From contig NZ_MRCC01000023.1 in the NCBI RefSeq assembly GCF_001904655.1, forward strand, positions 1-60,536: DNA of 60,536 nucleotides, written 5' to 3'. Source of the DNA: Chroogloeocystis siderophila 5.2 s.c.1 (GTDB lineage Bacteria; Cyanobacteriota; Cyanobacteriia; Cyanobacteriales; Chroococcidiopsidaceae). Positions 34,729 through 43,847 of this stretch are shown in pieces. The position numbers and the translations under genes are program-made. The notes beneath the pieces were generated by a model. It saw only the letters and a list, made by a program, of their open reading frames with translations. It made no database searches and was not told the origin of the DNA. Positions within the stretch are counted from its first letter, which is position 1, and each line of letters starts with the position of its first letter.

Positions 34729-35604
34729 ATGGAAATTAAAATTTTTGATGTTGATCGCGGATTCTGTGCAGTTGTGATTACAGACGATCACCGGACAATA
34801 CTTCTTGATAGTGGCTATTCGCACACAGTATTTAGGCCCTCACAATATATTGTGCAAAAGCATTGCAATTCTCTAGAATGCTTGATTGTTCCTGCTTATA
34901 CAGAAGAGCATTTATCTGGTTTTGCCGATATTTTGAATCAGTCTTTAGAACACTGTTTGCCAATTCATTTTTATCTTGCAAACCCCTCAGTTGATGCTGA
35001 AAAATTTCCAGGATTACAACGTTTAAATCAGCGATTCAAAAATGCTCTTGCCTTTATGTCAGATACACCTCCAGGAGTAGGAAGTACTCAAGTGATGAAA
35101 ATTGATGATGTCGCCATCTCATTTTTCTGGAACAATTACTCAGAATTTCAGGATGCTGATAACTTGAGTTTGGTGACTTTTTTATCTTATCGAGATATTA
35201 ATATTATCTTTCCTAGTAATTTACAAACAGCAGGTTGGTTGTCACTTCTCAAGTCGCCTCAGTTTTGCGATCGCTTACGACAAGTTAATATTTTTGTAGC
35301 AGCTAATCATGGTAAAGAAGATGGTTATTGCCCATCGGTTTTTGATTATTGCAAACCAGAAGTTATTATCGTTTCTAATGAATTGGAACAACCCATTTCA
35401 CCACGAATGATGCAGCGATATCAAAGTCATGCCTACGGTTCTCCTTTAGGAGTTAGTCATAAAAAACTGTTAACCACTTACGATGAAGGAACTATTACTA
35501 TTACTAAATATCTTGATAGACTGCGACAAGTACAAACTCAGCTTCAAGATCACAAAAACACAGCTGCTCAATTTTTAGAATTTGAGCATATAAACTTGAA
35601 TTAA
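34729..35604 (+). CDS. metallo-beta-lactamase-fold protein lacking the metal-binding motif
   Basis: The 291-residue sequence follows the order of ComEC/Rec2-type MBL domains: an IKIFDVDRGFCAVVI first strand, ILLDSGYS, LIVPAYTEEHLSGFADIL, DADNLSLVTFLSY, IIFPSN, and FVAANHGKED...PEVIIVSNE. In active members the third segment reads HxxxDHxxG and the fifth ends in GD. Here they are YTEEHLSG and PSN, so at least three metal ligands are missing. I infer a binding or regulatory role, or an altered enzyme. A linked role with the small gene upstream or the ArsR gene downstream is possible. Confidence 0.7.
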   Translation: MEIKIFDVDRGFCAVVITDDHRTILLDSGYSHTVFRPSQYIVQKHCNSLECLIVPAYTEEHLSGFADILNQSLEHCLPIHFYLANPSVDAEKFPGLQRLNQRFKNALAFMSDTPPGVGSTQVMKIDDVAISFFWNNYSEFQDADNLSLVTFLSYRDINIIFPSNLQTAGWLSLLKSPQFCDRLRQVNIFVAANHGKEDGYCPSVFDYCKPEVIIVSNELEQPISPRMMQRYQSHAYGSPLGVSHKKLLTTYDEGTITITKYLDRLRQVQTQLQDHKNTAAQFLEFEHINLN

Positions 35605-35694
35605 ATTAACTCTATTCAAGTTGTAACTTGCGCTTTCAGATGCTAAAATATTAAGTTAACTGAAGAGCTTTGAAGATACACAGGTATGTAAGTA

Positions 35695-36012
35695 ATGTTT
35701 AAGCCCAGTTATTTTAAAGCTGATCTGTTTAAAGTATTATCCAATCCAGTACGAATTCAAATTTTAGATGCTTTAAGACTGGGAGAACAAAGCGTGAATA
35801 GCATTGCCCAGTGGGTTCAAGCCGATCCATCTTCAGTATCTCAGCAACTCGCTGTACTGCGCAGTCGCAATTTAGTTACAAGCCGTAAGCAAGGCAATTA
35901 TGTATTTTACTCTGTACGTGACCCAGCTATTTTTAATATTCTAGATGCTGCACTAGAAGTATTTAACAATCATCTAGTTGATGTACGTGATGCGCTCGAA
36001 AAATTAGAGTAA
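35695..36012 (+). CDS. ArsR/SmtB-family transcriptional regulator
   Basis: The 105-residue winged-helix protein contains LFKVLSNPVRIQILDALRLG, DPSSVSQQLAVLRSRNLVTSR and GNYVFYSVRDP. It has no cysteine at all, so the usual Cys-rich arsenic/cadmium/zinc site is absent and it must sense something else. In several cyanobacteria ArsR-type repressors lie beside SulP genes. Here SulP is about 1.4 kb away on the other strand. The gene is convergent with the gene ending at 36029. Confidence 0.88.
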   Translation: MFKPSYFKADLFKVLSNPVRIQILDALRLGEQSVNSIAQWVQADPSSVSQQLAVLRSRNLVTSRKQGNYVFYSVRDPAIFNILDAALEVFNNHLVDVRDALEKLE

Positions 36013-36028
36013 AGTTGCAACGTCAAGT

Positions 36029-36640
36029 TTATTCTGACATCCAACGCCAATTATAACGGTTCCAGCTATACACGCCTTGAATTTCGTATTCTGCGCCATT
36101 ACTTAAACGAACAACACAGCTTGTTGTCGTGTTATTGCCATCATCGGCTTCCTTAATTTGAAGCACAGTGCAACTATACCATTCTCGCTGACAAGGACCT
36201 GTTTCTTGCACCCATTCCCACAAGCCGTTGGAAACTTCAATGCGATCGCCAACTTTAAGCTTTAAAGTATCCTCTGCCCCATCGGCATACTCGGCAATAT
36301 GAACAGGTTTGATGCGATTTAACCATTGCAAACCGTAGCGATCGCGAAGAAACTGCACTTTTCCAGAGTCGCGACTCATTAACCAATCATTCAACAGTTG
36401 AATTTTCCAATCACGTTCTTGCTGTTGTTGTTCTTTGATATATTCCCAAAAACTGCGGCGTTCCTCTATTGTGAGTTCCGCAAGTGGATTTGTCGAAGCA
36501 CTATCTATATCTTCGAGTGAATGCTGATGTGTGATCGCTTGGATGATAATTTCTTTTTGCTGCTCTGTGAGAGCGCAACCTGCTGCTTCACAGTCTCTAA
36601 ATGCTGCTTGCAGGGTTGCTTCGATCTCCGCAGGGTTCAT
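36029..36640 (-). CDS. protein of unknown function
   Basis: The 203-residue soluble protein has an alpha-helical N-terminal half (AEIEATLQAAFRDCEAAGCAL and an EEQQQQERDWK stretch) and a beta-rich C-terminal half (KVGDRIEVSNGLWEWVQETG...VVRLSNGAEYEIQGVYSW) that resembles a small SH3-like barrel. I do not recognise the family. It has no signal peptide and is complete at both ends. Confidence 0.7.
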   Translation of the reverse strand: MNPAEIEATLQAAFRDCEAAGCALTEQQKEIIIQAITHQHSLEDIDSASTNPLAELTIEERRSFWEYIKEQQQQERDWKIQLLNDWLMSRDSGKVQFLRDRYGLQWLNRIKPVHIAEYADGAEDTLKLKVGDRIEVSNGLWEWVQETGPCQREWYSCTVLQIKEADDGNNTTTSCVVRLSNGAEYEIQGVYSWNRYNWRWMSE

Positions 36641-36718
36641 AGCAAGTTAAGTTGCGATTTCCTATTTTACGATAAAACCTGAATACAAAACTTTTAAAAC
36701 GCTTGTCCCTAGGAAAAT

Positions 36719-36734
36719 CTCAGCTTAAGCTGAG
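36719..36734. promoter_or_regulatory. 16-bp perfect palindrome in a divergent promoter region
   Basis: CTCAGCTTAAGCTGAG is perfectly self-complementary and lies 33 bp before the ATG of the small exported protein and 79 bp from the start of the opposite-strand gene. Its position and lack of a loop suit an operator better than a terminator. The binding protein is unknown. Confidence 0.4.
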
Positions 36735-36766
36735 GTTGGTCACAATTATTTTTACTGTTGTCGTTT

Positions 36767-37195
36767 ATGCGTCGTAGTTTTACTGTTATCCTCATAACTT
36801 GCCTTATCGCGATCGCTATTTGTTTATGGAGTCCCCCAGCGTTAGCACTTACTCAAATCAAACTATCAAATCTGACGTATCACGAGTGTCCGCAAGAACT
36901 TTCTGAGGGAGCCGTGACGAGTGGTACGACAATGGCAGCTAACTGCTATATTGTCACTGGTAAAGCCGAAAATGCTTCTAATAAACCAGTCTATGATGCT
37001 GATATTTTTGGCAGAATCTATGATGCTAATAATGAACCCGTCATGCAAAATCGTACTCGCTTGGGTTCTATTGCCGAAGTTCCGCCAGGAACCAGTGATT
37101 TTGAATTGAGAATTTCTGTACCGGCAAATCAACCTACTCCTTTAAAGCTAAAGCAGTTTAAGGCAGCCGGTTTTAGCGGTCAAGTTCGACGGTAA
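36767..37195 (+). CDS. exported FxLYD-like protein
   Basis: The 142-residue product has a clear signal peptide (MRRSFTVILITCLIAIAICL, cleavage after PALA) and a mature beta-sandwich-like domain with YIVTGKAENASNKPVYDADI and VPPGTSDFELRI, the pattern of FxLYD domains. No enzymatic motif is present. ATG 36767 is chosen over an upstream TTG (36758) because it starts the classical MRR n-region. Confidence 0.72.
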   Translation: MRRSFTVILITCLIAIAICLWSPPALALTQIKLSNLTYHECPQELSEGAVTSGTTMAANCYIVTGKAENASNKPVYDADIFGRIYDANNEPVMQNRTRLGSIAEVPPGTSDFELRISVPANQPTPLKLKQFKAAGFSGQVRR

Positions 37196-37210
37196 TTTCA
37201 GCAATACGGC

Positions 37211-37492
37211 TTAGTAGTAAGCAAATGCTCCTGGTAATCCACCGATGAGGCTTCCTGCTACTTGCAATAGCAAAATAGCCAAAATCGGTGAAATATCAAT
37301 TCCGCCCAAGGGAGGAATAAACGAACGAAATAGATTCAAATAAGGATCGGTGATTTGGCTGATTGCAGCAAAAGGTTGCGAATACCAATCAATATTAGGG
37401 AACCAGGTGAGGAGTACCCGAATAATGAGGATATAGGTGTAAATTGTGATAAATGTAACAAGCGTATTTGTCAGTAAGTAAATGGAACTCAT
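37211..37492 (-). CDS. YggT-family membrane protein
   Basis: The 93-residue protein has two hydrophobic segments separated by SQITDPYLNLFRSFIPPLGGIDISP, the signature of YggT proteins. Cyanobacterial and plastid members affect membrane or nucleoid organisation and cytochrome assembly, but the role here is unknown. I set the start at ATG 37492 (MSSIYLL). The open frame extends 12 codons further upstream without family similarity. Confidence 0.88.
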   Translation of the reverse strand: MSSIYLLTNTLVTFITIYTYILIIRVLLTWFPNIDWYSQPFAAISQITDPYLNLFRSFIPPLGGIDISPILAILLLQVAGSLIGGLPGAFAYY

Positions 37493-37620
37493 AGATTGGG
37501 AGTGAGTTACTAAATTGCACTTTAACAAAGAATGATTTTAATTTAGCCGATATTAGCTCTTTTGGGATCTTTAGCAAGAAAGATCCGCATATGATCGCTT
37601 GGTTTGCAGCTGATGTATCG

Positions 37621-37959
37621 CTATAAGTCTTTGGGCGATTGTTCGCTATCTGGCTGATTGCTGTTGACTTGTCCTAAGGTTAGACGAACTTCATCGATTG
37701 TTTCATTAAGTTGAGCAATTTTATCTTCTAAGCTACGCCGTGCGGTTTCGATACTCTGATCCGAGTAAGCTGCTTTGATTTGGCGTCGTTTGAGCCGATT
37801 ATTATCTGACAGTTTTGAGTTGCGCTTTTCTGCGAACTCTCCCGTTGCTTCATAGTTAGCATTTTGACTAGCTAACAAAGCGCCAATAACGCCTCCTACG
37901 ATCCCTCCTACGATTGTGCCAGTTAGAAAACCACTAGCAAACCCATCACGCTGATTCAT
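37621..37959 (-). CDS. glycine-zipper membrane protein with coiled coil
   Basis: The 112-residue product has an N-terminal glycine-zipper helix (GFLTGTIVGGIVGGVIGALLA) followed by a charged region and a predicted coiled coil (ARRSLEDKIAQLNETIDEVR). This layout resembles YtxH-type small membrane proteins. Function unknown. Confidence 0.75.
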   Translation of the reverse strand: MNQRDGFASGFLTGTIVGGIVGGVIGALLASQNANYEATGEFAEKRNSKLSDNNRLKRRQIKAAYSDQSIETARRSLEDKIAQLNETIDEVRLTLGQVNSNQPDSEQSPKDL

Positions 37960-38115
37960 ACTGATACTGCCCTCTTAGAATGCACTGTCGCCTTATTCAA
38001 ATGGTAGGCGATGCAGCCTTTTGCTGAGAATCTAGATTAAATTTTTCTGGAGCAAGGCTTTTATCTCAATGGTCAATATCATTAGGACATTAGAGATGCT
38101 CAAACTTAGGACTCC

Positions 38116-38138
38116 GACCTCTGACCTTTGACCCCTGA
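38116..38138. repeat. single copy of the GACCTCTGACC repeat
   Basis: GACCTCTGACCTTTGACCCCTGA matches, with changes, the ends of the element at 5911-6268 and, in inverted sense, the motif in 13028-13110. It lies immediately after the upp stop codon, so it would be in that gene's 3' untranslated region. Confidence 0.6.
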
Positions 38139-38140
38139 CA

Positions 38141-38791
38141 TTATGTTCCAAACGTGCGATCGCCCGCATCGCCTAATCCAGGAACAATAAATCCTTGTTC
38201 GTTAACGAATTCATCAATTGTTGCGGTATAAATTACTAATCCTGGATAAGCTGCGCCGATTTTTTGCAATGCTGGAGGAGCAACAACAACCGAAATAATC
38301 CGCGTCAAACTTGGGTCTACGCCGCGTTTTTCTAATTCGGCTAAGGTCATCATAATTGAGCCACCGGTTGCCAACATTGGCTCAGTAATCAAAACTCGTG
38401 TTTCTGGTGCAAACTGGTCAGGGAGTTTATTGAGATAGCAACTTGCTTCTAATGTGTTTTCGTCGCGTACCAAACCCAAGTGGTAAACTGACGCTAATGG
38501 TAGCAACGTTTGTGCGCCTTCGAGTAAAGCTAATCCAGCGCGTAAAACCGGAACAACGGCGATCGGGACTTCAGGATTAACTAAAGTTGCTGGCGCAGTT
38601 GCTAACGGCGTATCGATGGTTACGTCTTGCGTTGGTAACCAATCTCTTACGGCTTCGTAAGTCAACCAGCGCCCTAATTCTGTCATGGCAGTTTTGAACA
38701 AAACTGAAGGCGTCGCAGCATCGCGGGCAACGCCTAACCAATGCTTAATCAGTGGATGCGGTGGAACATAAACACGCAATTGCAGCGTCAT
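38141..38791 (-). CDS. upp: uracil phosphoribosyltransferase
   Basis: The 216-residue enzyme converts uracil and PRPP to UMP (pyrimidine salvage). It shows VPVLRAGLALLEGAQTLLP, the LITEPMLATGGSIMMTLAEL PRPP-binding loop (canonically D-P-M-L-A-T-G-G-S, here E-P-M-L), and the uracil-binding C-terminus FIVPGLGDAGDRTFGT. Length and termini are normal. Confidence 0.95.
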   Translation of the reverse strand: MTLQLRVYVPPHPLIKHWLGVARDAATPSVLFKTAMTELGRWLTYEAVRDWLPTQDVTIDTPLATAPATLVNPEVPIAVVPVLRAGLALLEGAQTLLPLASVYHLGLVRDENTLEASCYLNKLPDQFAPETRVLITEPMLATGGSIMMTLAELEKRGVDPSLTRIISVVVAPPALQKIGAAYPGLVIYTATIDEFVNEQGFIVPGLGDAGDRTFGT

Positions 38792-39459
38792 AGCTCGATC
38801 AAATGACTGGTAAATTACTGGTCTGCATCATCATACTCTCTTCCTGCGCGGCTTGGGAGGATATATAACCAGGACTGACGCAAAAATAGCTAAAGTCGTG
38901 GCAGCTTGACAGAATCCTTCTCGAATTGTTGAAAATTATTTTCATTAACTATTGACATTGTTTGTCAATCAAGTTTATATTGACATTCAGTGTTCTCCTC
39001 TCTTTTAAAGATCGGCAGACGGGGTTGGTCAGCAGTAGCAGACTGATCCCTATTTTTTTGGAGATTAAGCGCGACCCCAGAATACGGAAATTCTTTTTCC
39101 GAGGTGATGATAGTTCTGGTATGGGAGAATTTGTTACAGTAACAAACGCTGTGATGTTGAGACTTAATCATTTTTAGCTTCAAGACTCAAGGCACAACTA
39201 ACCTACTCACGCAACGATGAGAAGTGGTGAGTGTTAATCTAGAAGTAATTTACGCTCAGTTATCGCTACTCCACGAATAATAATTAGCAGTTTTTTAAGA
39301 CTGTGAGAAATTTTTGCAAGAATTTGGAGAGATTATTTGCATCAAATGCTGAGTAGCATCCAATTGTACAATTAACGCTAGAAAGTTTTCAACTACTGCA
39401 AGGGGTTAGGTATTTGCCTCACAATGGTGGTGATATAGTTTTGTCCATATGGCTGCGGT
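38792..39459. other. intergenic region between upp and the EAL gene
   Basis: This 668-bp stretch is AT-rich. Two overlapping short frames (38962-39177 plus, 38965-39183 minus) mirror each other on opposite strands and have no protein-like features, so I do not call them. It should contain the upp promoter. No terminator was seen for the EAL gene. Confidence 0.45.
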
Positions 39460-41166
39460 TTAAACTGCTAAGCTTAAAGTCTTACCCTCTTGTAATAGTT
39501 GGGTAAAGGTATTTGCAGGTAGAGGACGGCTGAAGTAGTAGCCTTGCACTTCGTCACAGCCTTTAGTTTGTAAGTAATCTAATTGTTCCTGGCTTTCGAC
39601 ACCTTCAGCAATCACGCTTAGGTTGAGACTATGCGCAAGCGAAATAATTGCATCGACGATCGCCGCATCATCAGAGTTTACTACCAAGTCACACACAAAA
39701 GATTGGTCAATTTTAAGTGTATGAATCGGAAATCGTTTGAGATAGTTTAACGAAGAATAACCGGTACCGAAGTCATCAACCGAAAGCACAATCCCCATGT
39801 TATGCAATTGTTGCATAACGTTGATCGATTGTTGAATGTTATCTACCATCAAACTTTCAGTTAATTCGAGTTCAAGATAATTAGGATCTAAACCTGTTGC
39901 ATCTAGAACTTGAGTTACGGTTTCAACTAAGTTTTGTTGCTTGAATTGACGCGCTGATAAATTAACTGCTATTTTCAATGCTGGAAATCCTTGAGCTTGC
40001 CATGCGAGGCTTTGCGCGCAAGCAGTACGTAATACCCATTCGCCAATCGGAACAATCAAGCCGGTTTCTTCAGCAATCGGAATGAATTTTGCTGGAGATA
40101 CCAATCCACGTGTGGGGTTTTGCCAGCGAATTAGCGTTTCTACGCCAATAATACGTCCGCTATGCAGGGAAACTTGCGGTTGATAGTGCAGTAGGAGTTC
40201 CCCGCGATCGAGTGCGTAGTAAAGTTCACTTTCTAACGCTAATCGTTCTTGTAAACCGTTATTGATATCGGTCGAATAAAACTGATAATTTGACCCTTGC
40301 CTTTGTGCTTGATGCATTGCTGTATCAGCATGGCTGACAAGATGTTCAGCATTCGTGCTGTCATTAGGATAGATCGCGATACCTAAACTAGCGCCAGTAC
40401 TAATTTCTTGCTGATTGATCGTAAAAGTTCTAGCAGAAGCATCACAGATTTTTTCAGCTAAGGTCACAATGTCGTCAACAGTGCGCAGGTGAGTTTGGAC
40501 AATTGCGAACGTGTTACTGCCAAGCCGTGCCAATATGTCATTGTCACTCATGCAACTTGCAAACCTTTGCGCCGCATTTCTCAATAGAACATCACCCGCG
40601 TGATAACCCAAAGTATCATTAATTCTTTTGAGGCGATTTAAGCGCAGTAGAATGATTGCCAACATCTGGTGGCTATTTTGGGCTTGTGCTACCGCTTGTT
40701 GCAAGCGATCGCGAAACAAATCACGGTTTGGTAATCCTGTCAAATCATCATAGTCTGCCATATAGTTGATGACTTGATCGAGTTTTTTCAGCGTATGTGC
40801 TGTATCTGCCATTAAAATTCCAGCTTCATCTGTAAACTCTGTTGGCAAATTTGGTAGTTCTTTGTGGAGTAAGTATTTTCTTAACTCTAAAAAGGTGAGT
40901 GTTATTGGTGCTAGTAAATTGTGTAATGCGTATAGTGTCAGTGCTGTACCTATTAAAGTTGCTACTAGCGCAATGACTATGATGCGCAACTTCAATTGCA
41001 GCCCAAAAGATGTTGAGTTAACAAAATAAATAAGTAAAGATAAAAGTGGTATATGCGTGCCTATAAAGGCAATTACCATAATCTTGCCTTTATAACTTTT
41101 TAATAAAGGAAGGCGTGATAAAAATGAGTATAATTGGAGGTTAGGAGAACGCATTTTTGCAATCAT
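39460..41166 (-). CDS. membrane-bound c-di-GMP phosphodiesterase with degenerate GGDEF domain
   Basis: The 568-residue protein has two transmembrane helices (about 28-48, 62-84), a HAMP-like linker, a GGDEF domain (about 135-300) and an EAL domain (about 305-560). The GGDEF motif reads GSNTF (216-220), so cyclase activity is very unlikely. The EAL domain keeps the catalytic set: ETL (343-345), NLSARQF, ELELTES, VDDFGTGYSSL, LKIDQSF and IAEGVES. It should hydrolyse c-di-GMP, the activator of PilZ proteins such as BcsA in this window. The degenerate GGDEF may act as an allosteric GTP sensor. Confidence 0.9.
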   Translation of the reverse strand: MIAKMRSPNLQLYSFLSRLPLLKSYKGKIMVIAFIGTHIPLLSLLIYFVNSTSFGLQLKLRIIVIALVATLIGTALTLYALHNLLAPITLTFLELRKYLLHKELPNLPTEFTDEAGILMADTAHTLKKLDQVINYMADYDDLTGLPNRDLFRDRLQQAVAQAQNSHQMLAIILLRLNRLKRINDTLGYHAGDVLLRNAAQRFASCMSDNDILARLGSNTFAIVQTHLRTVDDIVTLAEKICDASARTFTINQQEISTGASLGIAIYPNDSTNAEHLVSHADTAMHQAQRQGSNYQFYSTDINNGLQERLALESELYYALDRGELLLHYQPQVSLHSGRIIGVETLIRWQNPTRGLVSPAKFIPIAEETGLIVPIGEWVLRTACAQSLAWQAQGFPALKIAVNLSARQFKQQNLVETVTQVLDATGLDPNYLELELTESLMVDNIQQSINVMQQLHNMGIVLSVDDFGTGYSSLNYLKRFPIHTLKIDQSFVCDLVVNSDDAAIVDAIISLAHSLNLSVIAEGVESQEQLDYLQTKGCDEVQGYYFSRPLPANTFTQLLQEGKTLSLAV

Positions 41167-41452
41167 TCCTATATTTTATGATTTTTAAATCTACTTTATG
41201 AATGCATTGCTCCTAGATCAGCAACAATTATAGCTGAGGTCGCCCAGTGCTAATTCTTTATAGCGATTAGCGAACAAATTAGATAAAAAATATTTACAAT
41301 AGTTAAATAACACATATAATTACTGTTAAATAACTGATTCCATCCAGCATCTTTCAATTCAAAAGCGTGTATCCTGTATCTTAATTAATAAAAAACGCAG
41401 CTACCGCAGTGAAATTACTTAAAAACTTGAAAATTAAACTGTCTCTCAGCCG

Positions 41453-43663
41453 CTAGGCTTTGATTAAAGCTTGCAGTGTATTTTGTAGATTAGTCAAACT
41501 TAGAGGTTTACTTAGATAAGCATCCGCGCCCGCACCCAGACAGCGATCGCGATCGCCTGTCATTGCCATTGCAGTCAGCGCCACGACTGGTACTGATTGC
41601 CAGTAAGGGCTAGATTTGAGTTGGCGGATCAGTTTAAAACCATCGACTTTCGGTAACTGAATATCCATAAGAATCAAATCGGGTAAAGCTTTAGCAGATG
41701 CAGCGTACAAATGAATTACTTCCATCATGGCACGACCGTCGGCAATTAGCTCTACTCTATAACCTTGTAATTCCAACATCTCGATAATGAGTGCTTGGTT
41801 GTATGGCTGATCCTCTACAACCCATATCCATTTACCTTCACCAGTTGCGATCGCACATTCTGGCGTAAAAGAAGCCTCAGTTTGATTCAGGTGCTGCATT
41901 ACCAACTGCTGGCGCATTTCGGTCAACGGTAGCCACACCCGAAATGTACTACCTTGGTTTTCTATTGATTCGAGCGAAACCGTTCCCCCATGAAGTTCTG
42001 CGAGTCGTTTTGTGAGTGCTAACCCTAAGCCTGTCCCTTCGTGTTGTCGAGTCAAAGAAGCATCGACTTGTTGAAAAGGACGAAATAGTAAATGCCACTT
42101 GTCTTGAGGAATACCAATTCCTGTATCTTCAACGGCGATACACACATACGGTGTACTGAGATTGACTGGACTACAATCAGGTCGATAAATTTCTGATTGT
42201 AATTCATTGCCGTAAGCGATCCGACAACTCAGTTTAATGTGACCGCCTTCGGGTGTAAATTTAACCGCATTTGAGAGTAAGTTAATTAAAATTTGGCGAA
42301 CACGACGCTCATCTAAGTTAGCTTGTTTTAAGCGATTGTCAAAATTGAGAGAAAGTTGCAGCCGTTTCTTATTGACGCGGGGCTGAATCATTTCCTGACA
42401 TTGCAGACACAGATCGGGAATTGAGACAGGTTGTAATTCTAATTCAGCTTTACCAGATTCAATTTTAGATAAGTCGAGAATATCATTAATCAGTTGCAAC
42501 AGGTGTTGACCGCTTTCTTCGATCACCCGCAAATATTTTGTTTGACGCGAAGATAAAGGCACAAGATCTTGGCGTAGTAATAAATCTGAAAAACCGAGAA
42601 TACTATTTAAGGGCGTGCGTAGTTCGTGCGACATCGAAGCCAAGAATTCTGATTTAAGCTGCGAAGCTTGCTCTAAGTCTTTGTTGATCTGACGCAGGCG
42701 TTCTTGCGCTTGGGCGCGTTCGATGGCAACTCCGAGCATCCGGCAGGCTGCCATGAGCATATCTTGCTGTGGAGCATCTTGTAACTTGCGTAAGCTTCGA
42801 GATTCTAGCGTTAATACACCAATGATGGTGCTGTCAGCAGCGGGAATTGGAAAGATACCTAATTGACCAATACCAGGGTGACGAAATGCGGTTACTGCCT
42901 TGGAGTGTTTGTAATAATCTTCAACAAATAGCGGTGTAGCAGTTTCGACAACTTGCCAGAGAAGTCCTTGTCCGTAGGGAATGCCACGATCGAGTAATTT
43001 TGTCATCTCGGCTGCAACAGCCTCGCCATAAGTCGCGACAAATTGCCCAGAAATTTCATTTGTGAGGACATGCGCCAAAGCTTCTTGCCCTTTACCGAAA
43101 ATCACCTTGACATCACCAAACGCAGCCCCCATTGCTTGTACGAGGTAGCTGAGCGCAAACTGTCCAATTTCTTGCAGTTCACTCGCCGGCTGGATACGTT
43201 CCATCAAACCCAAAAGAAATGCTTGTCGTTTGAGTTCGGCGCTAAGATGCGCTTGAGAACGTCGATGTTCAGTAATATCTAAAAAAGTAATGACACTTCC
43301 AGTATCCGATGTGTTGCTACAATAAGCTTCTATCGATTTACCATTAGTTTGCTCAATATAAATGGGAAAAATTGTTTCAGGTGATGTAATGGCGCTGAGA
43401 AATTGCGCGTACTCTGTTTGCGACCAATAGCCTTGCTTGACGATTTCAGCAAAAACCTCTTCGTAGTGGGGTTTTTGTTTGAGCCAGTTGGAGTGTAAGC
43501 CCCAATTTTGACAAAACTGTTGATTAAATACAACAAGGCGATTGGCAGCATCGAACAACGCGATCACTTCACCATGTGGATCAAGTTGCGTTTGCTGATC
43601 GAGATTGATATTGCGTTCTGATTCTGATGACTGTATCGGCGATTGCACCCGTAGTGGCAGCAT
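41453..43663 (-). CDS. hybrid sensor histidine kinase (PAS-GAF-HisKA-HATPase-REC)
   Basis: The 736-residue soluble protein has a PAS-like region (about 30-130), a GAF domain (about 150-320), HisKA with His346 in MSHELRTPLNSILGFSDLL, HATPase with the N-box (LLSNAVKFTPEGG) and G-boxes (DTGIGIP, GTGLGLAL), and a C-terminal receiver with Asp667 in LILMDIQLP and Lys in YLSKPL. No transmembrane segment is visible, so it senses an internal signal. No separate response regulator lies nearby. Because it ends in a receiver, a phosphotransfer partner elsewhere is needed. Confidence 0.93.
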   Translation of the reverse strand: MLPLRVQSPIQSSESERNINLDQQTQLDPHGEVIALFDAANRLVVFNQQFCQNWGLHSNWLKQKPHYEEVFAEIVKQGYWSQTEYAQFLSAITSPETIFPIYIEQTNGKSIEAYCSNTSDTGSVITFLDITEHRRSQAHLSAELKRQAFLLGLMERIQPASELQEIGQFALSYLVQAMGAAFGDVKVIFGKGQEALAHVLTNEISGQFVATYGEAVAAEMTKLLDRGIPYGQGLLWQVVETATPLFVEDYYKHSKAVTAFRHPGIGQLGIFPIPAADSTIIGVLTLESRSLRKLQDAPQQDMLMAACRMLGVAIERAQAQERLRQINKDLEQASQLKSEFLASMSHELRTPLNSILGFSDLLLRQDLVPLSSRQTKYLRVIEESGQHLLQLINDILDLSKIESGKAELELQPVSIPDLCLQCQEMIQPRVNKKRLQLSLNFDNRLKQANLDERRVRQILINLLSNAVKFTPEGGHIKLSCRIAYGNELQSEIYRPDCSPVNLSTPYVCIAVEDTGIGIPQDKWHLLFRPFQQVDASLTRQHEGTGLGLALTKRLAELHGGTVSLESIENQGSTFRVWLPLTEMRQQLVMQHLNQTEASFTPECAIATGEGKWIWVVEDQPYNQALIIEMLELQGYRVELIADGRAMMEVIHLYAASAKALPDLILMDIQLPKVDGFKLIRQLKSSPYWQSVPVVALTAMAMTGDRDRCLGAGADAYLSKPLSLTNLQNTLQALIKA

Positions 43664-43847
43664 TCTTTCTACAAGACTTCAATCTTGCTTAAGTTTATTT
43701 AAAATCTATTGAAAAAGTAAATTGCATTTAGTGGTATAGATTACATTAAATTTGTGTTTGGCATCACAAATTTTCAGATAGGCAGTTCGCTAGTTGCACC
43801 AGAGCAAATGATCTAATCTCATATCTTTCTTACTCACGCCAGTCACC

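Noticed and set aside
38962-39183. Two mirror-image short frames after upp
   Set aside because: They overlap almost completely on opposite strands and neither has protein-like features.
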